From assembly GCA_963921195.1 (NCBI GenBank), contig OY992536.1:228072023-228136022 (forward strand): a stretch of DNA of 64,000 bases, given 5' to 3'. How positions within the stretch are numbered: the first letter of the stretch is position 1; each line of letters opens with the position of its first letter. Origin of the DNA: Pegoplata infirma (lineage: Eukaryota; Arthropoda; Insecta; Diptera; Anthomyiidae). Both the position numbers and the translations under genes were made by a program. Positions 1 through 11,879 of the stretch are shown piece by piece. The notes under the pieces were generated by a model. The model was not told where the DNA came from. It saw nothing but the letters and a program-made list of their open reading frames with translations, and did not search any database.

Positions 1-190
1 TCCAATAAAAAGGACTTGATTTTATATAAATTGGGCCTCCTGATACCAAAACTGCAATCCAAATTTGTCTTGCATGTTCCGTTTTCGAGATATTCGCGTC
101 CAAGATTTTCTTGTGGAAAAATATTCAAACGCGAATGTCTCGAAAACGTAACATCAGGAGAGTAATTTTTTATGAAATCATGTCATATGT
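1..190. other. AT-rich sequence with no recognisable feature
   Basis: No coding frame, repeat boundary or RNA was recognised. The phrase about cells of 'tctcgaaaacg' type recurs here and at 640-660 and 780, suggesting that the foldback element at 199-573 split one older repeat. Confidence 0.4.
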
Positions 191-198
191 TTTGGAAG

Positions 199-573
199 CA
201 GGGTTGGCAACCGATACGCACCTATAATAACGGTATTTGGCTATTATACCGCAACCAATAAAGATATGGACATTTTCAAAGGACATTATGAAAGCTGATG
301 AAATTTCTAGTATTTTAAATGTGTCACTTTGTGTTTCTGCCGGTTCGTTTTAGTTATATAGGCCAATACCGTTATAATACCGTTTCAAACGGTATTATAA
401 AGGTATTGACCTATATTTCGAAAACGAACCGGAAGAAACACGAAGTGACACATTTAAAATTCTAGAAATTTCATCAGCTTTCATAATTGCTTTTGAAAAT
501 GTCCATATCTTTATTGGTTGCGGTATAATAGCCAAATACCGTTATTATAGGTGCGTATCGGTTGCCAACCCTG
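199..573. mobile_element. hAT-like foldback MITE, 375 bp
   Basis: The two halves are near-perfect reverse complements of each other around a short centre near 385. The ends are CAGGGTTGGCAACC and GGTTGCCAACCCTG. An exact 8-bp target-site duplication, TTTGGAAG, lies at 191-198 and 574-581. An 8-bp duplication plus a CAGGG start fits the hAT superfamily terminal consensus (YARNG). There is no coding capacity. Open frames overlapping the right end are incidental. Confidence 0.9.
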
Positions 574-904
574 TTTGGAAGATTCTATAACAGTGGACCA
601 CCAAAAGTGGGAAATTATTGGTTTTTTGACTTTTTAACAGCGAATATCTCAAAAACGGTACTTGCTAGAAAAAATTGGATGAGAGATTTGGTTTCAGAGA
701 GAAAAATCTATAAGAATCAGTTGGATTTTTCACTGGGAGGTTTTTGTTGTCCAACAGTGTAATTATTAAGCAATAACTCGAAAACAGAATCAGCTAGGAT
801 TTTCGTGTTAAAAATTTGTAAAGTTCGAAATAAAGAGGTGTGAAATTCCATTGGCCGATTTTGTCACCATTTTAACACAACCTTAACTTGCTTGAAAAAA
901 AGGT

Positions 905-1060
905 GTGTGTAAAGTTGTTTGTTTTAAATTGATTGCTTTGGCCATTTTGTAAGAATTATTCGACACGTGTTTTGGAATTTATCATATTCCATTGCTAAGA
1001 ATATTTGGCAAATTGACAATCATTAGTTGCAAAACATAAAGTCTTATATTCGTATGTTAG
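905..1060. repeat. Dispersed repeat, copy 1 (second copy at 25815-25980)
   Basis: This stretch and 25815-25980 share a long run of near-identical sequence, including TTTGTTTGTTTTAAATTGAT, a TCGACA(C/T)GTGTTT segment and GCAAAACATAAAGTCTTATA. The second copy carries a small internal duplication of the 'ggtcattttgtc' phrase. The family was not recognised. Confidence 0.7.
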
Positions 1061-1149
1061 TAGACATAATGATAATTTATGTACTAAATACTAGAGAAGA
1101 TTCCAATTGTAATTCGTTAAAGATCAATCCCTGCAAAAAAAGTCATTAC

Positions 1150-1410
1150 CACACAAACAGTTTTTTCTACTCCAGAAAACATAGATATTCAGCACTTAAC
1201 TCATTACCTATCGCGACACCTCCATACAAATGTAAGTAGATATTCAGTAGATAAGAACTACTCCGTGGAAGTAGTTGGAAGTTGTTTGAAAGTTCGGAGT
1301 ACTTCTTATCTACTGAATATCTACTTACATTTGCATGGGAGTGTCGCGGAAGGTAATGAGTTAAGTGCTGAATAACAACTTTTTATGGAGTAGAAAAAAC
1401 TGTTTGTGTG
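1150..1410. mobile_element. Foldback element, about 261 bp
   Basis: Arms of about 105 bp are inverted copies. CACACAAACAG at 1150 is answered by CTGTTTGTGTG at 1400-1410, and TAAGTAGATATTCAGTAGAT in the left arm by its complement near 1310. The loop (about 1260-1295) holds small repeats of 'gaagtagttggaagttg'. No clear target-site duplication was found. Confidence 0.75.
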
Positions 1411-1507
1411 TTTTTTTCTTGTGTTTTTTGTTATTTTTGTTGTATTTCATTACATTTGTTATAGTTTTAAAGCACTCCAAATAGAAATACTCCGCACTTT
1501 TTTTGCT

Positions 1508-1868
1508 GCAATTCGTTAAAGATCAATTGTAATACGTAAAAGATAAATTGTTATTCGTAAAAGATGAATTGTTATTTATAAAAGATGAATTGTTATTCAA
1601 AAAAGATCAATTGTAATTTGAAAAATATCAATTGTAATTCGAAAAGATCAATTGTAATGCGAAGATTTCATTTGTTATTCGTAAAATATCAATTTTAATT
1701 CGTAAAAGATCAATTGTTATACGAAGATTCGAATAATATATCAACAGAATTTCCATTGATATTTTTCGAATTTCAATTGAAATTTTCGATTTAAAATTGA
1801 TCTCTTACGAATTAAAATTGATCTTTCAAAAAATACAATTAACCCTTTTTCGAATTAAAATTAATCTA
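1508..1868. repeat. Degenerate tandem repeat, about 21-bp unit
   Basis: Units combine AAAAGATCAATTG with TAATTCGT, repeated more than ten times with drift. From about 1760 the same motif appears in reverse complement (AATTAAAATTGATCT), so the array is an inverted pair. A further short stretch of the motif lies at 3435-3545, on the other side of the elements at 1870-3227. Confidence 0.75.
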
Positions 1869-1869
1869 T

Positions 1870-3227
1870 TACACAGAAAATAAAATCGTCAAATTTAAAT
1901 CAACTAACAGCAATTCGTCGCTGCGCCTAAAAATGGAGTCATGTGTTTTGGGACAAGTGTTCAGGAGAGCAAAAAAACTGTGTATTTTCGTCCCTTCGCG
2001 ATTTTTTTCAAAAGTTTGTCTTATAAAAAATTCTTGTACCGATATGCTATCCACATACTACATAAAAAGTATGAAACATTTAACGGTTTTCCAGTGGTGC
2101 AGAAATTCCTTTTTTAAGTACTTTTTGAAACAAAATTTAAATAAAATTGAAATATTTTTTACTCATAACTCCTTTTGTTCATGAAACCATTCTTATTGTT
2201 AATTTCTTTTCGAGAGGGACAAAGACTAAATAAAGTTTGTTGGTGGTTTAAAGCGACATAAGTTAGACAAGGTCTTTGAAATTTTGATATTATAAAGCTC
2301 TTCATTAAACAGCGAACAACAGATTTTTCGCAAAACTGGTGATATTTTTTGTTTTTTCTTGTAACTATTCAAGAGCTTCGACATAAATTGACATCTGTGA
2401 AAGATTCTGTACTTTACCTGCCAATTAGGATTTAGATAACAGCATGAAAATATGCAAGTATTTTCCAAAAATCTTGACAAATTCATTCAAAATACTTAGA
2501 TGCTATGTGTAAACCTCATATTACTAAAATAGTGGTCCATTTAGTCACGTTCTGTTACTTTTTTATCAAAAAAAGTTATGTGTAGCTTAACACATAACTC
2601 CTTTTCAGACCTTTTTTTAGTATGACGAACACATAGCTCCTTTTACTAACTTTTGAACCAATCAAGATATCAAAAAACGGTTTAGTGAGTAAACGTATGA
2701 CCAATATGGGATCATAAGGATGTAATAAAAAAAAATTAAAAAACTACACATGACTCCATTTTTAGGCGCATCGACGAATTGTAAATCAACAAAACATGAT
2801 ATCAACCAAACATTTAAAAAAACGGCCGCCTGTTAGTCTATAATACAAAACTTCGATTTTGTTTTTAACAAACTTAGTCAAGTAATTTTATTTCAAAATT
2901 ATTTTATCATGTCAACAAATAGTTTTTGTGTTTGTTGAATTTCTTTGTTGAAAAAAATTTGATTTTTTACGTTTGTCAGATCAACAAATTGTGTTTGTGT
3001 TTGTTGAATTTCTTTGTTGAAAAAAAATTTAAGATTTTGTACGTTTGTCAATACAAATAATTATTTTAGAGAATTATTACAAACTCCTTTATCAATTTTT
3101 TTTAAATTTTTTATCAACAATCAATATTTACAAATGTTCGTTGATATCACAAATTTGCGTATAGGAGCACTTTCAGTGAAAAAGTCAATTGTATTCACAA
3201 ATATATAACAATTCGTTTTTTTCTGTG
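1870..3227. mobile_element. Element with ACACAGAAAA ends, split by a nested TIR element
   Basis: The left end ACACAGAAAATAAAA (about 1870) and the right end TTTTTTTCTGTGTAC (about 3213-3227) are inverted. The interior right part (2930-3227) repeats TTTGTTGAATTTCTTTGTTG and matches 39836-40270 in the opposite orientation. The element at 1911-2781 interrupts it near the left end. The exact termini and target-site duplication are not resolved. Confidence 0.5.
1911..2781. mobile_element. TIR element, 871 bp, non-coding
   Basis: Terminal inverted repeats run at least 35 bp. Left CAATTCGTCGCTGCGCC, then TAAAAATGGAGTCATGTG; right CACATGACTCCATTTTTA, then GGCGCATCGACGAATTG, with one mismatch. The interior repeats the phrase ACACATAACTCCTTTT at about 2160, 2590 and 2630. 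No transposase frame was found. The flanks show no clear target-site duplication, so the superfamily is open. Confidence 0.8.
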
Positions 3228-4400
3228 TACGAATTAGAATTTATCTATTTATCTATTTTTCTGTTGGTACAGATCGAGCATGGTCCTTAATTCTATTTGT
3301 TATATGTATGTTATATTCAAGTTGAACAAATTTTGAAGTACACTTTATTTTCTAAAAACTATTGATATTTCTGGTATTCCTGTACCGGTTTCAAACAGTT
3401 CCAGTTAACCGTCAACATTAGTAGGATTTTAATGTTGGCTTGTTTTACGAATTTATCTCTTACGAATTACATTTGATCTTTCTCGAATATCAACTGATCT
3501 TTTCCGAATTACAACTGATAGAATCTTAGAAATCTTCGATTTGTAAGTTAAAAAAGAGCATACTAGATAAAATATCTTGTAAACTTCATTAAATGAATTA
3601 AAAATTTAAGAAAAATTTTGAACTTATTTTTTTTCCCTAAATTTGAAACTAAAGCTGTCTTTCCTTTAAAGGCATTTAAAATTCGACCAAACCCATCAAT
3701 ATCTATTTTCTTAGCAAACCATTAAATTTATTTCCTCTACTTTATTCTTCTTCATTTTTATAGGTTTTTTTTACTGATTTTTCTCTTAAGGGGTTTTCTA
3801 CATCGTTTTATTTATTTTTTTTTTTTTGTTGCCCTGCTGTTGTGCTTCAACTTTTATAGGCATTTTTCGCTCTTAATGCCATTTACTATACGTACAGTAA
3901 TCAATCATCAATTACCGTTAAATCCATCAGGAATTATGCGTTAAATTGATTGAATGTCTGTATAAATTTGTTTGAGTGTGTGTGTGAGTGTATATAAATT
4001 TGTTGATACAGACAGGGGCTTGTGTTAAATTGTGTTGTTTTGAATATACATAGAATGTCGGTCGACTGGTGCGATTTATAGCAATGTTAAACCAAAGGGA
4101 CAAGAGAGACGATAGAAACGATAAAGTGAGCGAAAGCAAAAACAGCATTAGTGTATTAGAAGAACAAAACGTGGTTAAAAAAAAAAAAAAAAACTTCACA
4201 TTATTTTGCACTTTAAATGTATGTTGTGCAGCTGATGTTTATTTAAAAGTTATTTTCTATATAAATACACTACAACTAATATACACTCAGAAAATGTTGT
4301 TGGTTATGGTTATTAAAAAAAAAAAATAAATTTGTATTCTTTGAGTTCAACAGTTTATAATAAGTAACATAAAAACACAAATTAAAAACTTTCTCAGAAT
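3228..4400. other. Gene-free AT-rich stretch
   Basis: It holds a short return of the 21-bp motif (3435-3545), a T tract near 3813-3830, a GT-rich microsatellite at about 3975-3995, an A tract at 4177-4193 and another at 4315-4326. Frames here, such as the one at 4069-4329, are interrupted by homopolymers and show no known motif. Confidence 0.5.
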
Positions 4401-4610
4401 TACGGAAAGTGGGGGAAATTCCAAACCCACCCCCCCCCCCCCATTCACCCGATTTTTTAATTAAAAATCAAAAAATTTCTTGACGATAAGTTTCTCAGAA
4501 TCTGAGACTTTTTTCCTATAGAAAAATTTTCGGAATCTAAGAACTTTTTTTCACAGAAAAGTCTCAGATTCTTAAACCTCTTACTATAGAAAATGTTTCA
4601 TACTCTAAAG

Positions 4611-5508
4611 CAGCGGTTACCAACCTATGCTACGCGTACAACGCGAAACTGTCCGCGGGGGTACACAAAATTTTAGTAATTTGGACATTTTTTTTAGATA
4701 AACCTTTCAATGCTGGTTCCGCATCTGGCTTCCAAAGTTTTCCATAACGTCAGGTTTTTAAGAAAGTTGAGTTCAAAGTTTACAAAAAACGTATTTTTGT
4801 GCAATTTAGAGAGAATGTTTTGCGATATTTTGAGATCTGACCACTTATTTTCGATTAACCTTTCGATGCTGATTCCAAAAAGGTTTCCAAATTTTTCTAT
4901 GATCTCAGGTTTTTGAGAAAATGTATGTCAATGTTCTCAAAAAACGTGTATTTGGGCATTTTTGAGACGGTTTGTGGAAATTCACCCGATTTGTGGAAAT
5001 TTTGGTACCATTTTGTTAAGCTCAAAATGTCATTTCATTGTACATATATACGGGGGTGTTTCATTCGAAAAGTCACGGAATTGTTGATCTGCCCTTGTAT
5101 TAAAAAAAATCATTAAAAAAAAATCCAAAAATCTTTGATGTGTTTTTGGAATTTTTTTTAAGAGTTCAAAAAACGTCCGTTGTTTTTAATTTTGGTGTAG
5201 AATCGGCGAAATCTGATTTGCAATATTTTCAGCTGTTTTTGCTCTGCAGAAAAATCAGCTCAAAATCTGCGTATTCAGATGCATTGAACCACCCCAAGGA
5301 GCGAAAATTTTTCCCAAAAAATACCACCATTGTTTTGATCTCCCCTAAAGCCTTCAAAAAAATTATAATATCCGCAGATCAAAAATTTCAAAATTACCTC
5401 TAATATTTATATGAGAATTTTTTTAACGAAAACAAACTCGTTATGGGGTACGCGGCTGACAAAATTTAAAATTAGTGGTACGCAAGCTAAAAAGGTTGGT
5501 AACCGCTG
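4611..5508. mobile_element. hAT-like non-autonomous element, 898 bp
   Basis: Ends CAGCGGTTACCAACCT and AGGTTGGTAACCGCTG are perfect inverted repeats. The exact 8-bp target-site duplication CTCTAAAG lies at 4603-4610 and 5509-5516. The CAGCGGTT..CCAACC type of end is typical of hAT elements. Several short frames inside do not resemble a transposase. It sits inside array 1. Confidence 0.93.
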
Positions 5509-5861
5509 CTCTAAAGCATTTTTGAGATATTTTTTCATACAGAAAATGTCACAGATTCTTAAAAAGAAAAAGTTTCATCGAAAAACTTTTAGATTCTGAG
5601 AATTTTTTTAATACAAAAAGTCTCAGATTTTTAATTTTTTCTTTTAAATATCTTAGATTCTAAGTTTCAGATTCTGAGACCCATTTTCCTATAGAAAAAA
5701 GTCTCAGATTCTGAGGATTTTTTCCCAGGAAATCTCGGACTCTGAGGATTTTTCCTACAGAAAAATCTGAGATTCTGAGACCTTTTCCTATAGAAATTCT
5801 AAGATTCTGAGCCGTTTGATTTATTTCTTATATAGAGAAAATCTAAGAATTTGGAACATTG

Positions 5862-6891
5862 CACTATAGGGAATTTATAAGGAATTGTTGGCCAAAAGTC
5901 CATTTTTGATGTGTTCAAAAAACTTTTTTCGGATGCCATTATACAGTAAACTATATAAAAGTAAGCTAGCACACATATTTTTGTACACCAAACTCTTTTA
6001 CCGCTATTACGGAGGCGTCAAAAACTAAATTTAATTTTTTTATTATTTTTTTTTTTAATTTTGGAGAACATAACTTATTACAAAATTAACGTACTTAAAA
6101 TCCTGTATTAAAATCTTTTGAAATTAATTTCAATTATCAATAGAGCAAATAAATATATTTTGTACAAAGTACAGGTTTAAAATGTTGATTTATATATTTT
6201 TTAATTTTTCTATTTAATTAATTTTTTTCTTTTTTAAACCAAATATATTTGTGGACTGCTACTTTTTTTGCATATAATTGCATACTCCCATATCTCTATA
6301 AGGTATTGGGAAACTCTTTGTGAGTAAGATGTATTCATCCGCTAAGCCATGCGGCTGCATGGGGAAAAGATATTTAGTGATGTCCGTCCGACCGTCTGTC
6401 GGTCTGACTGTCTGGGGAATGCACGATGCTGTCCAAACCAAAAGAGCTAGCCACCTGATGTTTGGCACGAATATGTCTTATAGTCTTACGATGTTCAAGT
6501 TCGTAAATGGGCAAAATTGGAACATGTGAAAAAAAGCTCCCCCTTTAATAACTTAGTCTAGCTACGCAAAATCCCATATTTTACATTTTTTTGTACATTT
6601 GCTTAAAAATTAAAAAAAAATACGCCACAAGAAGTTCAAAGCCCTGCACTTGGACCAAAGGCACTAGGAAAATTATTTTTTTGCCCGCCCCCTTTTGTGG
6701 GCGTAAATGTAAAAATTATTGACAAATTTATATTACAAAATTGCATTAAAAACTCGATTTATTAGGCCAGAACATGCCAATTTTTTATACAGAGCCTTAA
6801 AACTTACCGCTGAATAAACTTGCTAAATTTTGAGGCAATATCCCAACTTTTGGAGTTTTGGCCAGAAAATACAAGAAAATTCCCTATAGTG
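5862..6891. mobile_element. TIR element with CACTATAGGG ends and 5-bp TSD, 1030 bp
   Basis: Terminal inverted repeats are CACTATAGGGAATTT / AAATTCCCTATAGTG, and TTGGCCAAAA / TTTTGGCC extend the similarity inward. The 5-bp duplication CATTG lies at 5857-5861 and 6892-6896. A 5-bp duplication with a CAC start suggests Transib; the CACTA start could also point to a CMC-type element, which normally gives 2-4 bp. The interior (about 6240-6545) contains a GATGTCCGTCCG..GTCTG tract resembling the mini-me core. No transposase was seen. Confidence 0.8.
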
Positions 6892-8224
6892 CATTGCCTA
6901 AAAAAAAAATTTCAGATTCTGACACCTTTTTCCCATAGAAAAATCTTATTTGTGAGACCTTTTTCCTATAGAAAAAGTTTTAGATTTGGAGACCATTTTC
7001 CTATAAATACAGTTTTCCTATAGAAAAAGTCTAAGATTCTGCAACGTTCATCCAATAAAATAGGTTTCAGCTTCTGAGACTTTTTTTCAACAGAAAAAGT
7101 CTCAGATTTTGAGATTTTTTCTATTAAAAATTGTCTAAGACACTGACACCTTTTTCCTATAAATTTCCAGAAATTCTGAGACCTTTTTAGGCATTTACCT
7201 ATCGATAAATTCTTAGTTTTTGCGACCCATTTCCTGTAAATAAGACTTAAGTTCTGAGACGTGTTTCCTATTTTTTCTATAAAAAAGTCTCAGACTCCGC
7301 AACATTTTTCCGATACAAAAAGTCTCAGATTCTGAGGCATTTTTCCTGTAAAAAAAGTCTCAAATTCTGAGACATTTTTCCCTTGGAAAAACATTTTGAC
7401 ATTTTTCCTATAGAAAAAGTTATAGATCCTGAGATACTTTTACTATAGATAAAGTCTCAGATTCTAAGACATTTTTCCTATAGAAAAAGTATCAGGTTAT
7501 GAGACATTTTTCCTATAGAAAATGTCTCAGATTCTGAGAAATTTTTCTTATAGAAAAATTCTCAGATTCTGAGAAATTTTTCCTATAAAAAAGTCTCAGA
7601 TTTTGAAACATTTTTCATTTAGAAAAAGTCTCAGATTCTGACACAGTTTTCCTATAGAAAAAGTCTCAGATTCTGAGACATTTTTCCTATAGAAAAAGCT
7701 TCAGATTCTGAGACACTTTTCTTATAGAAAAAGTCTCAGCTGAGGAATTTGTTCTTTAGAGAAAGTCTCAGAATCTGAGACATTTTTCCTATAGAAAAAG
7801 TATCACATTTTTTTTTTTATACCAAAACTATCACTTTCACAACAATTTTACCATAGAAAATTTCTTTTCACAATAAGAAATTCCAGATTGACAGATATTT
7901 TTTCACAAAAAAATTTTCAGATTTAGTTCCTTTAAACTTTTTAGATTTTCGTTATAAAATTTTTTAGATTTTTCTTTTAAAAACATTCAAATTTTTTACG
8001 ATGAAAAATTTTCGGATTTCAAAATTATTTTCCTGTGGAAAATTTTTTAGAAAATTTTATTCTTTTTCCTTCTTTGTCTTTCGTTTTCTTTTTCATTTTT
8101 GTTTTTCTTTCTTTTTTCTTTCTTTTTCCTTTTTTTCTTTCTTTTTTCTTTTTCCTTTTTTATTTTTAAAATTCGGTCTGTAATGGGAGGGGGGGGGGGG
8201 GTGAATTTGCCGCGCAATGCATAT

Positions 8225-8450
8225 AAGACAGTATTATTAATGCCATGAGTTTGACAAAAAATATCCAAGGTTCGATTTCGACCACACTTGATCGTAAAAT
8301 TAGGCGCGGTCAATTTTTCTTTACGTAAAAACCTAAGTTGGGCTATGACGAACATTAAAAAAAAAAAATGGTCCAAATCGGTCCAGCCGTTCACAACTGA
8401 TTACCAACGAACGACAATTGATTTTTATTTATATAAGTAGATAGATAAAC
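8225..8450 (+). mobile_element. Probable truncated RTE-type LINE 3' end
   Basis: The phrase GGTCCAAATCGGTCCAGCC, then GTGATTACC-like text, then TTTTTATTTATATAAGTAGAT, resembles the 3' ends of RTE-like LINEs in insects, recalled from general knowledge rather than searched. No reverse-transcriptase frame remains, and both ends are unclear. A SINE tail is the alternative. Confidence 0.45.
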
Positions 8451-8563
8451 CATTGTACCCCGTTGCGTATGATTGATATTTAAAACCAATTAAAAAATTA
8501 AGTATTCGCAATAAACTAAAAAAAGCCTTGTGGGGTTTTTTATACACAATAACAAGTTTCATT

Positions 8564-9416
8564 CCCAGCAAAACTTTGGTAATGGGTAGTGATTATGTAA
8601 CACATTACCAGGTGATGTATATACCTTATTTGTAGCATTATTTTAGGATGTCTTACCAAACATTTGTTCCACAACGTATTAGTTTTAAGTGAAAAATAAT
8701 GCATTACTAATAATTTGCTACGTAATGCATGATTATTGGAAAAAATGTATTTCATATTTATTATTTCTAAACATTAATGTCCAAATTCATAAAAAATAAA
8801 AGCGTTTTAAAACAGGTTTATTATTCAAATTTCCATACAAAATTTGTTTTATAAACCTCTTATTAACCTCTTGTATTTTTTATGAATTTGAAGGTAAATC
8901 ATGGATGACATATATTTGGTTACATTATGTATTATTTGAAAGTTTGAAATAATGCAATATTTATAATTGGATGCATAATGCATTACAATTACATAAAAAA
9001 TAATTATTTTATAAAAAAATGCATAAGTTTAAACTAGAGATGGGCTCACAACAGGAAATTTCTAACGACACACACTCACGAGCATATTTTATCTACTTAC
9101 ACTCACTTACAATCACGTGAGTAAATTTAATACAAAATTACATTTTCACTACTCGTAACACCGTATATATTATCTTCTGGTATGCTATATTATTTCATTT
9201 CTCGTAACCTATAAAATATCATAAATTTTACATCTTACTCGTATTCTTCGTTATAAATTTATGACTTATTTTATACCTTACTGGTATTCTTTGTGATAAT
9301 GTGGATGCATTACTTTGAGTCTCATCGCCTGTTAAAATCATCAATGCTGCAATGTATAAAATAAGAGATCCTATACCTTATTGTATACATTATTTGGTAA
9401 TCGAAGTTTTGCTGGG
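8564..9416 (+). mobile_element. CCCAGCAAAACTT-ended element, copy 1, 853 bp
   Basis: Ends CCCAGCAAAACTTTGGTAAT and its inverted partner ...AAGTTTTGCTGGG bound the element. A second copy lies in the opposite orientation at 44206-44938, 733 bp long. The 120-bp size difference equals the 117-bp nested element plus its 3-bp duplication. The interior is rich in TAATGCATTA and includes TAGAGATGGGCTCAC followed by ACTCAC-rich text. It is non-coding and the superfamily is not assigned. Confidence 0.88.
8778..8894. mobile_element. Nested 117-bp MITE with TAA duplication
   Basis: Comparison with the copy at 44206-44938 gives an empty site: CATTAAATCATGG there, here CATTAA then the insert then TAAATCATGG. 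The duplicated triplet TAA lies at 8775-8777 and 8895-8897. The arms are CCAAATTCATAAAAAATA and its complement. A TNA triplet duplication is typical of PIF/Harbinger elements. Confidence 0.85.
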
Positions 9417-9814
9417 TTTTATCACATTTTGATTTTGGTTGTTGCACTGTGCTATTACCAACATTTTTTGTTTGAGTGACTATTGGTGTTATTTGGTTTT
9501 TGTTGTTGTTAGTATTTGATAAGGTTTAATAAAGTTAGTTGTTGCTGCCGCTGTTGTTAGTGTTATTCAATTTTACTCTAAGATCGATATGATTTTCTAT
9601 AAAATGTATGTCAGTTTATAAAAAAAAAATAGAAAATAACTAAAGAAAAACATTATTTATTGATAATAAGAAAAACAACTGTTAAAGAAAGAGTTACAAT
9701 AAACAACAGTATAAGAAATGAAAACTTATTTATAATCTGAAGAAACGTGAGATCAATTTTAGTATTAAATTTGGTTTTTATTTAAGTTTAAATAAAATTA
9801 AAATGTAAAATAAA
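9417..9814. other. Gene-free stretch with GTT-rich microsatellite
   Basis: A TTGTTG/CTG-rich low-complexity tract lies at about 9495-9565. Nothing else was recognised. Confidence 0.4.
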
Positions 9815-10795
9815 AAATCTGAGATTTTTTTTCTAGGATTTTAATTTTTTTTTTCCTCTGGAAAAGGACTCAGCTTTTGCTATTAAAAATTTTTAGATTC
9901 CGAGACATCATTTTAATAGAAAAAATATAAGATTTTAAGACATTTTTCCTAAGGAAAAATACTTAGATTGTGAAACATTTTTAAATAGAAAAAATCTCAG
10001 ATTCCCAGACAGTTTTTCAATAAAAAAGTCACAGATTCTGTTCAATTTTTCCTATAGAAAAAGTCTCAGACTCTATTACATATTTTCAATAAAAAAAATC
10101 CCAAATTTTCTAAAAAAAAAGTCACAGCTTTTATTACATTTTTTTATAAAAAATTCTCAAATTTTTTCTGAAGAAAATTTATTTTTTTCCTGAAGAAAAT
10201 TTACTTTTTTCCTATAGAAAAGTTAAAGATTTAAAAAGTTTTTCCTAAGGATAAATTTTGAGATTCTTGAGCATTTTTCCCAGAAATAATTCTCACATTA
10301 TTTATTTTTCTCTTTCATTTTTACCCAGAAGAATTGATAGATTTTCAATATTTAAAATTCTCGGATTTATCCTATAAAAAACTCTCAGGTTTTTCCTGTA
10401 AAAAATTGTGTTAGATTTTTCATATAAAAATTGTCAGATTTTTCCTATTTAAAAATCCTCAAAATTTTTCTATAGAAAAATCCTCAACATTTTTCTATAG
10501 AAAAATCCTCAACATTTTTCTATAGAAAAATTCCCAAATTTTTTCGTTTAGAAATATTTCGTCTAGAAAAATTCTCATATTTTTTTTAAAGAAAATTTTC
10601 AATGTTTTGAGACTTTATTATATAGAAAAATTCTAACATTCAGAAACATTTTTCCTTTCGAAAAATTTCAAAGATTCTTAGACATTTTTCATAGAAGAAT
10701 TTCTATAAAAAAAATTCTCATAAAGAAAATTCTTAGATTTTCTATAGAATACTTTTTGGGCTTTTTCTATTCCCAATTTTTGGGAATAGATCCGC
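9815..10795 (-). repeat. Palindromic 35-bp repeat array 2, degenerate
   Basis: Units of the type TTTTTCCTATAGAAAAA plus CTCAGATTC repeat with heavy drift. The best copies are at 10040-10080 and 10450-10540, where a shorter local repeat of about 33 bp (ATTTTTCTATAGAAAAATCC) has expanded three times. The array ends at GGGAATAGATCCGCGC near 10796, similar to the GGATCCGCGCC terminus of the other arrays. Confidence 0.75.
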
Positions 10796-11239
10796 GCAAA
10801 AAATATTAGAGTCACTCACAACTCTCTTATAATAATTATCATTATTATAATAAAAATAAAATTATTACATAACCAATGTATTAAGTTTCTGCCTTTTGTG
10901 TTTTTTAGGAAAACATGTTTTTCTGTAGCGCGACATTTGATTTGGAATGTCTTATATATAAGCATTGTTATCTGATACAATACACGTGAATTATAAATGA
11001 ATCCATTGCAAGGACACGTGCTTTAAATGATGTAATCATAGATGTATTAAAATAATGGTATAAGTTTAAATATATTTTGTAAAAAGAATTTATGAATTTT
11101 TGAGTCTTGCATTTGCGTGTTTCTGCATTTCATATAATAAAAGTCAAGGTAAGAGTCGATGAGCAATAATACTTATTTGATATTTAGGGGAATATTTATT
11201 TTTTTTTTTTAATTTTTCCCCCCTTGATATAAATAAAAT
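10796..11239. other. Gene-free AT-rich stretch
   Basis: Contains GCGCGACATTTGATTTGGAATGT at about 10926-10950, a diverged version of the terminal sequence seen at 42070, 51050 and 61810. Otherwise nothing was recognised. Confidence 0.4.
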
Positions 11240-11695
11240 GTGCACATTTAAGTTTTAAAAGTATGATTTTTGTGACTGATTAAATTAAATTGATAATTCC
11301 ACGAGTTTTCATCATATAACACGGTTAAATTTTGAAACCAAAGAATTTTTAAATTTTCGCGCTTTTTTGCTTTAAAGTTCGAAAGAAAAAACGTAATTTT
11401 TTTAAAATACCAGTTTTTTGCGAGCCACATTCGCAGTTTCATTCGAAATATGGCGGACTGTTGCGTAAATCTAGTTTTTTGTGAGTTAACATCAAAAAAT
11501 CAATGGATCAATTGCAAAAATTATATGGCATTTTCGAAAATTGCGCGAAATTTGCAAATCTGTTTCCTATTTTTTTAGTAGTAACTAATTAATTAATAAT
11601 AACGCACCATGTTCAATTTTAACGAGTAGAACCGACTTGGTTTTTGACTTTTTACTTTAAGTCATTCTGAGAAGAAAGCGCAGTTTGACTATATA
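11240..11695. repeat. Dispersed repeat, copy 1 (inverted copy at 45340-45860)
   Basis: The stretch from about 11390 to 11690 matches 45345-45670 in reverse complement. Shared phrases include AATACCAGTTTTTTGCGAG, the CACATTCGC..TTTCATTCGAA segment and TTTGCAAATCTGTTTCCTAT. Related text occurs at 26720-26860 and 27095-27130. It may be part of a longer family, because 14320-14610 matches the adjoining part of the 45.1-45.3 kb copy. Confidence 0.7.
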
Positions 11696-11879
11696 AGCTA
11701 ACATTTATCGAAAAAGAAAACAAGAATTACTATTTTCATTTTCTTAAAACCAAAAATTTTAATAACTTTTGTTTGTAACTTGGATAATAATTCACCTCGT
11801 GGCGAATAAAACAGTTTTTCACCAGCTGGTGAATAAAAAGTAACATAATTATTTTTCACAAAAAAAATTTTTTTTTTCA

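Larger units (their letters stand above)
4400..8215 (-). repeat. Composite palindromic 35-bp repeat array 1, with terminus
   Basis: The stretch is built from 35-bp units that combine the palindrome CTCAGATTCTGAG with TTTTTCCTATAGAAAAA. It is degenerate at 4480-7300 and much more regular at 7440-7800. The array is followed by a pyrimidine-rich tract (about 8040-8165), a G run (8184-8202) and GAATTTGCCGCGC, the same order seen at 22.5-25.1 kb and 53.0-53.2 kb. The units are the reverse complement of those at 33-35 kb. Elements at 4611-5508 and 5862-6891 are inserted. Confidence 0.85.

Noticed and set aside
4069..4329. 86-codon frame after a GT microsatellite
   Set aside because: Contains a long poly-lysine from an A tract and has no relative or domain.
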